DNA of 64,000 nt from contig CM060986.1 of the NCBI GenBank assembly GCA_030765065.1, positions 72,595,573-72,659,572 on the forward strand, in the 5' to 3' direction. The notes beneath the pieces were generated by a model that did not search any database, was not told the origin of the DNA, and saw only the letters and a program-made list of their open reading frames with translations. Below, in pieces: positions 1 through 13,500 of the stretch; position 1 is the first letter of the stretch, and the number at the start of each line of letters is the position of its first letter. The stretch is from Deroplatys truncata. Its lineage: Eukaryota > Arthropoda > Insecta > Mantodea > Mantidae. Position numbers and translations under genes: made by a program.

Positions 1-1140
1 CAACAACCGCTATATATACGTCAGGTGGTTACTTCTGGGACTGCCCTCGTATGCATTTTACTAAATGGCTAGCTCTTTCAGAGCCGGTTCTACAATGTCC
101 CAATAAGCTTGCCTATAGTTACTCTCGAAATAAACTTCTCTGGGGGATAAGCAACCTCTCATTCTACAATCACACAGCTTCCTCTGGATAGCAAACCTAT
201 AGAATGATCTGTGATACTTTAAGTTTGCCATTCTGAATTGGATGGAAATGCCATCAGGAATTTATATACTAGAAAACAAACTAGAAGTGTCTTGTGAAGC
301 AGGCAACAACAAACAAAGCGAAATTTAATGTTTATCACAGTTTCTTTTGCCATCATTTTAGAATAAAATGGAAGTGATGGAGCGAAGCAGGGCTCAAAAT
401 TTCATTCATGACAACTGCGAAAGATTGTTAAACGTTATAGAAACATGTAAATATATATAAGATTGCACTAGAATGAGCTCTGATGTAACCTGGAGGGAGG
501 AAAAAGATGGGAGACAATCGCATCAGAGTTCACAAATCTTACCTATGTTGGTGACTATTGCTGATGTATTTCTCGTTTCGTTATGCTCCTTCTGCTAAGC
601 CGAAATCTATACTATAATAGTACTATAAAGAGAGGGTTAATCTTGAAAACCAATCAGCCAATTTTGATAATTCTTTCACCATTGAAAAACCCAAGCCTTT
701 ATGACGGATATGAACTATAAAACACCTTATAATTTCCATTCATGAATTACTAAGATACTATTAAGGGTTTACAAAGCCTGGTATTAGAATACAAACACAT
801 TGAAGTTATAAAAGAACATACTTGCAAAGACAGGTCAGACATTCCACTTGCATAAATATTGGGATCTTTCATCCTTATTGGGAATAGCTGTGATTCTATG
901 AAATTACAATTATAAGGGGCGAAGGGGACGATTAACCATAAAATCCTCTAGATGATTGTTCAATGATTTCATAAAGAGTGGCTGGAGATATATGAAGTTA
1001 ATTAAAACATTATTCCATTTTAAAAAGCTACCCATGAAATGTCAGGTAACCTAGCTTCTTTTATAAAGCATAGTTTATAAATTTCATCAGTTCATTTTAT
1101 TTATTACTCATCCATTAAAACATGTACATGTTGTAGGATG
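1..1140. other. Intronic AT-rich sequence, no gene recognised
   Basis: AT-rich sequence upstream of the first visible ESS2 exon. No coding similarity, RNA gene or clear repeat boundary was seen. Confidence 0.5.
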
Positions 1141-1142
1141 CA

Positions 1143-1677
1143 TCAAATATAATATATATGTTTGAATAAACTTAAGTGAGCTTTCATATAAACAAGTGTT
1201 TCATATATATAAATACTTGCCAAATGCTTTAATTGTTTAAAGTATGGTTTAGAACTAGTTGTAGTTGAGAGATCCACCATAATTCTAATTATTTTCTTTT
1301 GTATTTTGGATACTTTCACACTATCTTTGGAATTTCCCCAGAAAATAATACCATACACTAGTAGGTTATGGACATATGCAAAGTATACTGCCTTAGGTAT
1401 ATTTATACTAGACATGCATTTGACTGCCCTTATTAGGAAGCACATTTTACTCAGTTTTTTGCCAATGTCTATGTGTGGTTCCCAACTCAAATTTTCATCT
1501 ACTTAAAACCCAAAATTTGTTTGTTTTTGCATAGTTTATTTGGCATTGTCCCAAAGTTAATCTTGGATATATTTTATTTTTATTTATGTTATTATTGGAA
1601 GCACAGAGTTGCTGTTTTCTCTTTACTTAATACCAGCTGTTTGCATTGAACCAGTTAAAGAATGTATTTCAAACTTT

Positions 1678-1723
<46 letters not shown>

Positions 1724-2032
1724 GGTGGGTGGGTGGAGATTGCTCTTGCTCTCCCCCTTTATAAAAATGCTAGTATCATCAGCAAAAAGTGTGACATTTA
1801 CATCTGTCATATTATTTACATTATCTGCCAAGTCGTTTATGTATAAGGTAAATAAAAGAGGTCCAAATACCGATCCTTGAGGTACCCCATATTTTATTGT
1901 ACTACTATTTGAAAACCAAGTTTTGACTTCCTCAGTTTCTATATCAAAATGTTCAATTTCCACTGATTGTATCCTGTAATCTAGATATGATTTAAACCAT
2001 GTTAATGCTACTCTTCTACTAAGATAATACAT
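1143..2032 (-). pseudogene. Degenerate non-LTR retrotransposon reverse transcriptase
   Basis: Minus-strand remnant of a LINE pol. Around 2032-1750 it reads the RT palm, with KYGVPQGSVFGPLLF (usually GVPQGS.LGP), YINDL, and the catalytic motif LFADDTSIF. Around 1490-1143 it reads the thumb/C-terminal region (LVYGIIFWGNS, IQKKIIRIM), typical of the segment after the FADD motif. The two parts are in different frames and separated by a GT/GGGT microsatellite and stops, so it is not functional. The clade cannot be fixed; CR1, Jockey and related clades are possible. Confidence 0.8.
1685..1735. repeat. Microsatellite (GT)n followed by (GGGT)n
   Basis: About 14 GT units run directly into five GGGT units, in the middle of the LINE remnant on the other strand. 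Confidence 0.95.
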
Positions 2033-2599
2033 AAAAAATGCATGCTGGCCAATAGATGGATAAGTAGACCTGAAGTTTTAACCAGCTCAGAATGGAAAGA
2101 GTCACTGAAAATGACTGCTAATGTTCCTCCTCTTAGAAGCATCCCTTGCAGGTCCCAACAAGGTAAGCACTGTAGGTTTACCACAGTATGAAAACTGTGT
2201 CATGGGTTCCTGTCCTTGTGGCAAGCTTCTAAGAATCACAATTTCTAAGAACAACACTAGCGGATGCATCAAGGAACAAACGTTTACAAGTCCATGAAGA
2301 AGTTCACAGAACAGCAGCAACAGGTGCTTTAATATAAGCACAATTGATTCCAGTCCTTCTAAAAGAAACATTATTGATCCTACTGTTCAAATATAATCTT
2401 ATAACAGCCAGCCTCAGGATGTTCAAAAGAAAAGAAATCAATCTATGAACCAATCATTCCATATTATAAAAATAATTACAGCCTCTCCGACATCAAGGTT
2501 ATTGGTCTAAAGATTGATGCCAGGGGCACTCTCCTTGGTATGCTTGTCAAGTTCTGTGTGAAACAAAATTGGTATTGGAAACAAAATCATTCTGAGTAT

Positions 2600-4065
2600 A
2601 GTTAATATGGCTTGGGAGCTGTAAAAACAACACCAATTACAGTACTACAAAGCTTCACAAAAAACATGGCTATAGAATTGGAACATGAGTTGAAAGCAAT
2701 TACTCTAGCACAAAAACTGCAAGTCAATAGAAACAGATACAAATGGTACCACACAGCAGATACTGTAAGTAATTTAGAAACTCAAATAAGCTTCAGAACG
2801 TATATTAATAACTTAAAATACAAGAATATAATTACAACAAATATAATTGCAACAGAGGTAATGAGTCCAATAGAATATATTGATATACAATATAGAATGA
2901 CCTTATATATACAATACACAAACAAAACAATATACCAGATGAAATGAGAGCCATAGCAATAGCTACGGAAAATGAAAGATACCCAGAAAAAGAACGGCTC
3001 CGAATGTATACAGATGGATCCCTCATCAATAAAAAAAATGCTGATGCAGGAGTATACTGTAAACATTTTGCACAGTTTTAACGTAACAGTTAATGGGAAA
3101 CAGTGAAGTAGTTAATGTTATATGAAATCAAACCATTATGATGGAGAATTAACAGCTATAAAAGCAGCATTACAGAACATTTTATGTAGACCATACATAA
3201 AACAAAAATAGTCATCTTATCAGACTCAAAATCAGCCATAGATGGAGTAGTAAATTACAATAATAAAACAACAAGAAATATTAAAGAAATAAGAAGCGTA
3301 ATTAAAGCAGCTGAAACTAGAAATCATGTCATTCTACAATGGATCCCAGCTCATGTTGGACTTTTGGGCAATGAACATGCGGATTAATTAGCAAAGAAAG
3401 GTGCAATACAACAAATAAAACCTGTAGGACAAATAGAAATAAATAAACAATTAAATAATATTTCATCAGAGACTTGATGAAGATAAATTAAAGGATAAAG
3501 ATTATAAGAATATTAAAGATAGAGTTGATATACAAAAAATGACAAGGAAGACTAAACTGGCCTTATTTAGGATGGCAACTGGCCACAATTGCCTCACAGA
3601 ACACCTCTACAAGTTAGGATGCCTACCTACACCCTTCTCTGTGAAGAAGATGTCATCCTGAACAAAAAACATCTCGTCAAATGCAAAGGCCTTAAAAGTG
3701 ATAACTTACAGGCTTTATATTGGGAAGCCAGAGGAAAAATGATGCAGATCAATTAATCCCCATTGCCATTGGTGAACAACAACATAGTTAGCATGGTATT
3801 AAAAGGTTCTGTTCAAATTTTAAAAAATCTTTTCTATAATTGATATTAATTTATTAACGCAATATTTAGCTTTGTATACGTTGTAACTGAATTTGTTGTA
3901 TACTTATCATTTTATTTGTGTTTTTATCTCATTTGTACTATGTTTCTTGTTTGTAATTATTATTTTTATTATTCACTTTATTTGTTGTTAAGTGTGCTTT
4001 GTAATTAGGCAACCCCTCATTGGGAAAGTAAATGTTGCATTCCCATCTTTGATTTACTGTGAATA
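2600..4065 (+). pseudogene. Degenerate LINE 3' part with RNase H domain and 3' tail
   Basis: Plus-strand remnant of a non-LTR element that carries RNase H. A post-RT linker (GAVKTTPIT...LEHELKAITLAQKL) is followed near 3007 by RMYTDGSL, then HYDGELTAIKAAL, LSDSKSAIDGV and near 3340 by LQWIPAHVGLLGNEHAD, which together are the RNase H D-E-D-H/D signature. A C-terminal Cys/His region (HNCLTEHLYKLGC) follows. Several stops and frameshifts break it. An AT-rich tail runs to GAATAAAAAG near 4060. The RNase H suggests an I/LOA/R1-like lineage. A second copy of the same region is at 9297-10008. Confidence 0.8.
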
Positions 4066-4345
4066 AAAAGCCTCTAATCTTGGTCTTTATCTTTCAGGTT
4101 CCAAATATGTTGTAGACTACCCAGATAAATTGATAAATTCCAATTATCACATTGAGGTTAGGATTGCTGCTTGTTCTGGTTTTGAAATTACTGTGCACTG
4201 CATCTGATTTTCTGGTTCCTTTCCCATTCTCTTTATTGTTCCCACTTCTGGGCATTTGTGCACTAGGCTTAAGCCTTTCCTCCTCCATCCTCCTCTTCTT
4301 TCTCTTCTTTTGAGTATGTATGGTTAGCTTCATTATTTTTTTCAG

Positions 4346-4501
4346 ATGCTAGCCCAGCTACTTTTGAGACACCTTTAGATGCCAGAAGAGAAGATGATCA
4401 TTCAGAAAGGGATTCACAGACTAGGCAGCAGCATAAAGTACCTGGAAAAGAGAACAGCATTCAAGAGAATGAAGACGAGGACAAGATGGAATCAAATAAA
4501 C
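4346..4501 (+). CDS. ESS2: ESS2 visible exon 1
   Basis: Starts after a TTTTTTCAG acceptor with two bases completing a codon from an unseen upstream exon, and ends at C|GTTAGT. It encodes the ATFETP motif, then an acidic, polar low-complexity stretch rich in E, D, Q and K, as is usual between the N-terminal and central parts of Es2 proteins. The upstream intron is longer than 4.3 kb, because no N-terminal Es2 exon was recognised in 1-4345. Confidence 0.9.
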
Positions 4502-7500
4502 GTTAGTACAGTTCCGCCTTCCCTCAACTATTAATCAAATTAGTTGCTTGTGAAACAACAAAACGTCATAACCAATCATAAGCAGTGGCGTAGCTTGATA
4601 CTGTGTTATGGGTATACTAGATTTTAAAAACTGAATTTAGAATTTTTTTTAATGATCTCACAAATTCCCATACATTAGTGTTTCATAAAATAGTGTGAAT
4701 TTTATATTACGATTTGATTATTGTAATTATTATTAGTTGTAGTTTTAGTAGTTCATTAGCATCACTATTAATTGCTGAAATTGACTGAATATACATTTTA
4801 AACTAAACTAGATTATAAACATATAGCGTTAGGTGTAACTTTACAAAATGCTGACAAACTATTGTATGATTGTAAATGTGGGTACTCATTTAGATTTTCT
4901 TATATATAAGCTTCAGTTGCCGATTTTTATTGCAAGCTTTTCTTTCAATGTTTTTAATATTTGACATTCCTTCAGTACTCCATTCCTTTTCCCTGCCAAA
5001 AACAAACATACAAAGCCACACACTTTGTTATGAAGTAACTGCCAGTTCACCAATTAAATTTACTGTACCAGGTTGTTTGAAATATCCATTTTTGGTTCTT
5101 TTCCTGGAAGACAATGCCAAGCTTAGGAATTGGCCTTTTGCCTTTAAGATCACACTTTTTCTCATAAGATAGAGTCGAAAACTGAGTTTTTAATAAGTAA
5201 TCCACTAAATCAGTGGAATTGTCCATATTTCTAAAATCATAAATAAAACATGCACAATGAAAACAATACACAGGTTTACGTAAAATTAACACTTTACTGC
5301 ACTGCATGGCTGCACGCACATAATGCTGGTTCACCATTAACTGAGGAATGAAATGTTTATGTTACACTGCCTTGTCCTACCCTTGTCTCCAACCCCTATT
5401 GTCCTGTTTCCGGACCTTGAAGAGAGCAGGTACGCAAGACTAAACATCTCGTTAAACGTTTTAAGTCTCTGCTGCTGCCTTTGTGCCTTTAATGCACAAC
5501 AAAATATAGATATGTCTTCCTACAATGACAGTGAAATTTAGTGGGAAAAGCTATGAAGTCCACTCTTGATGAGACTTGCACTTGCTCAGTCATCCCAGTC
5601 TCTACTCGACTTTGCTGCCACATCATGAGATTTCGAAGCTGCCTAAGAATGCAGCACTACAATCTGACACTTAGCAGGGTCATAGAAAAATCACGCCTAT
5701 TTGCTTAAGGTAGGGCAGGAATGTACAATCTTGGCCATTGCAAATGAGTGGAAAAATGCACGAGGGAACAGTGATTTTGTTTCCTATGTGAGCTCCTGAG
5801 TTTTGTGATCCATTTTGGCCTTTATGACACAAAACCTCTATATTGTCTTTTCTTTTTTATGAAAACATATATGAGGAGACCTATTTTGGAATTTGTGTGT
5901 TTAATTTTGATGTGTAAAACTGATAGATTTAAATCTGACCAAAACAATTGTAATCATCATCATCCCTTAAATCCATGGGTTTGGCACCAATGTTTACTTC
6001 CAAATTTTTAAGGCTCTGACCCCTCACCTAGAGAATATGCTAGGGTGACAACACCCATAACAACATGTTATTTGTGTCAGAATTGGCAATTCGCACTTAA
6101 ATTTCTATTTTGAAATCAAGACTTGTTTCAAGAATGTTCATTCTTATCTTCAGTTGAAGTCTGACCGCTAATCCTTGATGTATTGTAGAGCTCTGTTGAT
6201 GCAGAGACATCTGGTCCCTTAGCAAAAATTCAAAGTCAAATGATGGTATTTCAAAGTTCATTAGGTGGTCCTTATTCTTCATATAGAAATTATTTTCCCA
6301 TATGTTGATTACTGATGGATTTCAGCGGCTTATTATAGTTTACTGTTTTGGTTATACTCCAAAAATGATAAGCTGCTGCAGACATTTTGGTTTGCTTCTG
6401 CCATATTGCACCTGCAATGTTCTTTCTTTCGTTCTTCTTGGTTTCGAGTTTTCTCTTGTCTGTTTGAAGTATGTTTGGTTACAGCCTTGACAGTTAATTT
6501 TGCAGAAGCCTTCCCTGTGGTTCACTCGTATAGGGTCTTGGATAGATGCTTTTAATAGTCAGGCAGAATATAACAAAAAATACCAGCAGATACTACATAT
6601 AGCCTCCGTGAATGATTTCAATCCCGGACTGATAGACCAGAGAATAAAAAAAAACACAAAAAGCAACTAGGATTGCGCCAAATCACCTACATGGAAACCT
6701 AAACTTATATGCAAGTAGTTCACTTTCCAGCCCACAGCAGGTAGAAAATTCAGGAACATTTTAAGGAAGTATATCAACCTAGCCTCAAGTGACATTTTAA
6801 TATAAAAATTTATCCTATACTGCATGTATGCAACATATGTTGGCATAGGATTTTTAAAAAAATTATCACAAAAAGCAACATTTGTTTTAAAGTCTTTATT
6901 TGTATGTGCACATGACTTTTAAAGACTGAGAGATGAGATAAGTATATCTGAAAATGGAAGAATGTAAAATCTAAAATTATACTTCATTTATTTTAAAAAC
7001 TTCCTACACTGAACCCATTCTGAGGTATTTAAATTTTCATAATTAATAAAAACATTTAGTTTTGGGAGATTTTTCACATTCCATGTACTCTCAAGTTAAA
7101 AATGTGTAACATTGTTTGGTAAAACATGATGTAACAAACCCTTAGATCTTGTAGCAAAGCCATTTAAGACAATAAAGTCATTGAAGTGAACCATAAAGCT
7201 TTTTCCCCCTCTTCTCATGTTAATGCATGCTTCTTTTAGTGGGAGTGTTAAATTGAACTGATAGAGAATTTGTATATAAGTAGCACGTAAATTTTAAAAC
7301 ATTGATTTTAAAAAACTATTGCAAGGAAATGTGTAGTAGCAACAAAAACATAAGTATATTGTAATATATTGTGAGAAGATAATTTTTAATTCTTTTAATT
7401 TCAGAAGGATCACATCCAAGTTTGGATGAGTACCTAAATTTACATACAAGTGAAGATAACCAGAGTTTTCAGGAAATAATGAGAGAAGCAGACGTGAAAC

Positions 7501-10500
7501 ACCAGCATAAGGTAACACTTTTTCAGTCATTAAAAATATATTTGGAAAAAGTAAATGGTTACATGTATGTAAAGTAATAACAGGATTATAATGAGGAATA
7601 ATTTTATTTATTATTTCAGAAATGGTTTTTGTATCAGTTTTTTTGAACTTTTTATCATAGAAGATTAACACCAAGAAAATTACAATCAGTTGTTAATAAG
7701 GTTGCCTCATCAACTGGTAACTATAAACCAGATTGAGATGACTGTGACAAATGAGGTTAAGATACATTTAATGCCATAACTGGAATTTTAACCATGTATG
7801 GAGAGCTGCTTAAAATTTGAAAAAAATGTGAAGTTAAATATTTGTTGAAATCAATCAGAATTAAAGTTAGTTTAAATGGGGAGCCTCCTAGTACTCGGAT
7901 AGAGTTAACATTTTATATCTAAGTGCCCAGTTGCAAGAAAGAAAATCAAATCGTCTACTGATTGCCAATTAATCTCTATCGATTTGATTTTTAGTTGGGT
8001 TGCACAAATGCTAATCAGTAATCACAAATCAGTGAGTCTTCATCAAAATTTCATTACCAAAATGGATTTGGCAACAGTATGTTTTAGGAACCACAGCCAG
8101 CAGATGATAGTCCTTTTCTTTGTTTGTTTAAAGCGTCATGAGTGGCAGAGGTTGTTCGTTGGGAATATAAAATAGCTGAAAATAAATCCTCCAAGAAGCA
8201 TTACGGGCTTAATTTTTCTACAAATGATAGAGCCCTTCTTGTAAATATAGTAAAGACTTAAATATTAAAAACAGAAGCACTATTAACTGTGAAGTTATTT
8301 TCATTTTGATTTATACAATATTAATCAAAATAGTGGAGAATTATCTAGTAATAATAGAAAATAAGACAGACAGCGTGTGGGTGAAACAGAAAGAAGGTTC
8401 ATAGAAAAAAGTTAACATCAGAATTTAATAATGCTACTTCAGAGGTTTTCAGAAGTGTCCACCAATTAAAATAGCGTATGAAAACTATCAATGTAGGTTA
8501 AAGAAGCTTGCAGTTGTTGATAAGCTAGGTACACCATGAGTTTACTATTACATGTTTCCACGGGCATGCCTGGTGGGGATTTGGACCCATCCAATTTCTT
8601 ATCTCAAAGCTGTTTTACATACTAACAAAACAGAAGCCGACAAGTTAGAAACGTATGATATAATGAACACTTTTATAAGTAGTAATGAAAGGTGGAAACA
8701 AATACTTGGAAAGTTGTAAATTAAAATAATTTGCAAGTCATCTCTCTGAAGGATCAACATCAGTAGGTTATAAAATGTAATATGAACTGTATTTAACAAT
8801 GAGAAATCTTAGTATCAGCTTTTTCATTACTATTCACTGAAAATAAAGTGCGACTCCTACACTGTAACTGTAAAATAAATATAGCTGCATTTCTTTTTGC
8901 AAATGCTATAAATTTATCATTCATTCGCTGTTTAACCTCATCTTATGTAGGACTTACACCCCCCCAGAACTTACAGGCAGGTGCCTGGGGTCAGAGGCCC
9001 ATCGAGGAGCAGACACACTCATGGAAGAGACAGAATGTTAAGGATGGGTGATCAGCCCGATGCCTGGTATGGGATGAAGGAAGTAGATGAAACGAAATGA
9101 TGGCAAATTGGATGAAAGGAAAGGTGATGATGGAGCAGTTGGTGGAATGAATGGCGGGGGAAACCGGATAACCTGGAGAAAACCCGCCCAAAATTTATCA
9201 AAGGTCAAAATTGAATGTAGAGTAAGAACATGCATTTTCCCCACACTTGATTTTTGAAAATCATGAGTGGCAACTGCAACGGCAGTAAGGAATGTCACAG
9301 GAGTTTACTGTAAACACTTTGCAAGTACCTAACATTAGATGAAACATCAAACCACTATGATGGAGAATTAACAACTATAAAAGCAGCATTACAGAACATT
9401 CTATATAGACCATACATAAAACAAAAAATAGTCATCTTATCATACTCAAAATCAACCCTAGATGGGATAGTAAATTACAATAATAAAATAACAAGAAATA
9501 AGAAGCCTAATTAAAAGCAGTCATGTCACTTTACAATGGATCCCAGCTCATGTCGGACTTTTGGGCAATGAACATGGGATCAATTAGCAAAGAAGGGTGC
9601 AATACAACAAATAAAACCTACAGGACAAATAGAAATAAATAAACAATTAAATAACATTAAAGAACATTTCAAAAGACAGCAGAGACTTGATGAAGCAGAT
9701 AAATTAAAAGATAAAGATTGTAACATTATTAAAGACAGAGTTGATATACAAAAAATACCAAGGAAAACTGTAGTGGCCTTATTTGGAATGGCAACTAGCC
9801 ATGATAGCCTCACAGAACACCTCTACAAATATGATGCCTACCTACACCCAAGTGCACTCTCTGTGAAGATGATGTCATCCTGAACAAACAGCATCTCGCC
9901 AAATGCAAAGACCTTAAAGATGATAACTTACAGACTTTATATTGGGAAGCCAGAGGGAAAATGATGCAGATCAATTAATTCCCAGTGCCATTGGTGAACA
10001 ACAACTACTTTTGAAAATCACTGAAAACCCCTTCCCCAATTTTTTTAGCCGGCACGCCCATGTGTTTCTGTTGCCTATTTGTAACGTTTCTTTGCTGTTA
10101 AGGTTAGGTTTACTATGAGTTTATTTTTACATGTTTCTAGGCCAGTAATTTGTAACATTTCATTACTGTTCATTAGGTTTTAGTTTGAAAACTGTGTGTT
10201 AGTAACATACGAGTAGAGATCCATGTAGAAAAACATTAATTTTAACTAAATAGTGAACACAGTAGATTCAATATTTGCAAATCAGAAGATTATGGAACAG
10301 CTAAAAATGCAACTATGCATTCTGAAGTTGTTGATTGCCCACTTCTGAGCTTGAAATGGAGCCTCAACGACAAGCTTTATAACTCCAAAAGCTTGCTCAG
10401 TGTGTGTTGAATTATACAACTCCTCTGCTTCTGTTATGGGATATGATAAGGAGTCAGCAGGAATTTGGAGCATGCATAGCCTCCATCACCCAGAAGAATC

Positions 10501-13500
10501 TCTTTTCCCACCTCTCGGTTAACATACTGGGCAGTAATCTACTCGTTACAAATGCAGTGCTGTCATGAGTAGACTGCCAATGGGCTACTACACCCCAGAT
10601 CCTTAGAGATGGTGTGCAGACTGCTTGTACATTTATGGAAAAGAAACCTTTTCTGTTGCAATAAAGTTCAACATTTCCTACAGTTTACTGGATTGGAATG
10701 TGGGTGGTGCAGCCAATTACTCTTGGAAATCCAGACATAGCTCTTTGGAGTGCAAGTCATTCTCTGTCTGAAGCTGGGTGCTGTATAAGGTGTCCTGATA
10801 ACAGAGCAATCGCATGGGTTATACTCCTAATCACAATTTACTTGTTGAACCCAATAAAATCACTTAGCACAGCCTGAAAGGTACCAACAGCATAAAATCT
10901 CAGTGTGATTAGCAGCTGGTCATTACATAAAGTGGGAAGTCTAGTCAAGTTTTCTTTGATTCTTGAAAGTAAAATTACACACAAGAGTTCTTAGCCTAAA
11001 TCTCTGTTCAAATTCTCTATCATTATATGTAAAGAACAATTCTTACCTCTGAAGTGCCTACTTAATATCAGATCTTTATGCGTTCGAAGATTTTTTCATC
11101 AGAAGAAATCATTATCATGGCTTTAGAACATTAAACAGTACCAAAAGCAAATTGCTTGTAACTAACACGTAAAGAATATATTGCATGAATGCTTGGCTAC
11201 TAACAACTCAACCTGTATGATCTTCTGTTTGCAGTGTTGCCAGCAGAACTCTGCAAGTTTACTAATGTTCACAGAGGTTAATTTATCATCCTATTATTCT
11301 GTGCTGTTAAATTAAACTTCTCTCATTAAAAAAGAAAACACTTATTTTTAACACGCTATTATTTTACTTTTTTTTGGTTTGTTTTTTATTTATATAAATT
11401 AATTATACTTTTAATAGACCTTAGCCTGGTCTTGGCAAGTTTTATAACTGCTTGTATACAAAAAAACAAAAACCCTATTATTTTATACACTCTATTTTTA
11501 GGTTAGTGTATTGGTATGTATTTTCCAATAAAAAACACAAAATAAAGGCACCATATAAATAGGCTCTTTTCTACATATTTTCAGTAAAAAGTGATTTTAT
11601 AACATAATAGTTTTAACTTTTCAACACAAAGTAAATCTTTTAGATAGAAAAATATATATTGCATTCGCAATATTTATATGTATTCAATTAAGAAAGACAA
11701 TCTGTAGTAAAATTATTATAAATATTACTATAAATAATAATACCACATGCATGCATTAACAAAAGTTAATGCAGTTATAGGTTAGTTTTTGGGCTTTTTG
11801 ATCCCCAAGTATGTTCTTGGTGGCAATTAAGCCACTAACCAGCAAGAATCTGCTTATCAAATCTGACACTGATTGGCCTCTGCAACAGAAATTGTACTGA
11901 TTGTTAATCAAAGCCACCCTAATTGCTGACCAATTTTGATTTGCTTCATGCAATGGGCATTAGAGATTTTTTCGTTTTCTTCTTCTTCTTCTTCTTCTTC
12001 TTCTTCTTCTTCTTCTTCTTCTTCTTCTTCTTCTTCTTCTTCTTCTTCTTCTTCTTCCCCTTCCCCTACTCCCTGTACTACTTATCCATATAAGAAGAGC
12101 ATATATTGTACTCCACCAAAAACGTTGATTTCAAGATCTCGGCAAAAGCATACATTTTCAGTTCCACTGAATGCAAAAACAGCTGCACTTTTAGGAGAGA
12201 TATTTTTAAGCAAATTCTACCACTCCAAGCTACCCTTTACATCAAAAATATTTGTAATATTTTATCTTCTCAGTGTACATATAAGACAAAAGCAGAATTT
12301 TCACCTTTTAAACTACTCTTTATAGCTGGTCATGTTTTTCAGATTTATTCCCTAATTACAATTTTTGACATTTTGATATAGCTCAAGGGATGTTAAACTA
12401 ACACTTTATTAATTTTTGCCATGTTGTCAACATTAAACATCTCACTTTATTGGCTGCAGTTGTGATTAGAGAACAAAAGAGAAGTGCAGCACATTTGCTT
12501 TTGTGAATACTCGCACTGTGCTTCTTCATGCTCTTAACAGGGAAAGTGTCATTAAATAAGATATAATTTGACAGTTATTGTCACCAAGTAGATGCCATAA
12601 TTTTGGTCTTCCTGACTTGAACAGCATTTTCAGTTGACTGATGTCAAATATAAAACTGCCATGATTCATGAAGACATCATGATCACTGAGCTACAATATT
12701 CATAATTAGTATACCTGCATCACAACTACATTACCAGGAAGATTTGTTGTTGCCTAAAATTCTTAAATAATTGCAATATTGGAAAGCTAGAATCAGACTG
12801 AATAATTCAATGCCATATTTGAATCATGCCATTGTTGTAACCAATTGAGCTACCATGGCAACATGCTGCTACAAGATTAATTTCTCTCAACTGACTCGTA
12901 TTTTTCCTGGGAAACCACAAGACATTCTCCAATTCAATGTGAGATAACGTATCCCCAGTGGCAACTTACATTGTGAGTACTTTTAAGTCCTGGGCTCATA
13001 GTTAACCCCTATTAGGTCAGTCAGTGATAATCAATTCTTCCATATATACCGTGTATAGGCTAAAGTTGGAAAGGTAGAATCAGACTTAAAAATTCAGTGC
13101 CATAGCTAGGATTTGAACCTTTCCAACTGTAGCATCCTTGCGGCATGTGCGGAAGAACAATTAGCTGTAGTGGTGTTTAGTCTTCACTTCCAGATACTTA
13201 AAATAGTGTGGACATATGAAAGCAATCACTTCAAACGCTTTCTTCACGGATTTTGAAATTCTGTTGTTCACTATTAACATACAGAATGACATCATTTCAA
13301 AATATCTGAACGTTAGTAACATGTGTTGTATTGGTAGAAGTGGCTAAATATCTTTTGGTAGGCTACATCAGTCCTAATTCAGTTTCATGCAGTTTTTTGA
13401 GCACTGTCTTTTTTATTACTTATATCGAGTCACAAAGTTCATGTTATGCATTTCATACAAGTGGTTATTTCTAACCTGATTTGCACATTCTGGACCCTTA

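Noticed and set aside
2782-3066. Membrane-like minus-strand ORF
   Set aside because: Hydrophobic reading comes from AT-rich sequence opposite the LINE fragment.
11936-12325. Serine-rich open reading frame
   Set aside because: It is a translation of the (TTC)n microsatellite; no homology or exon signals.
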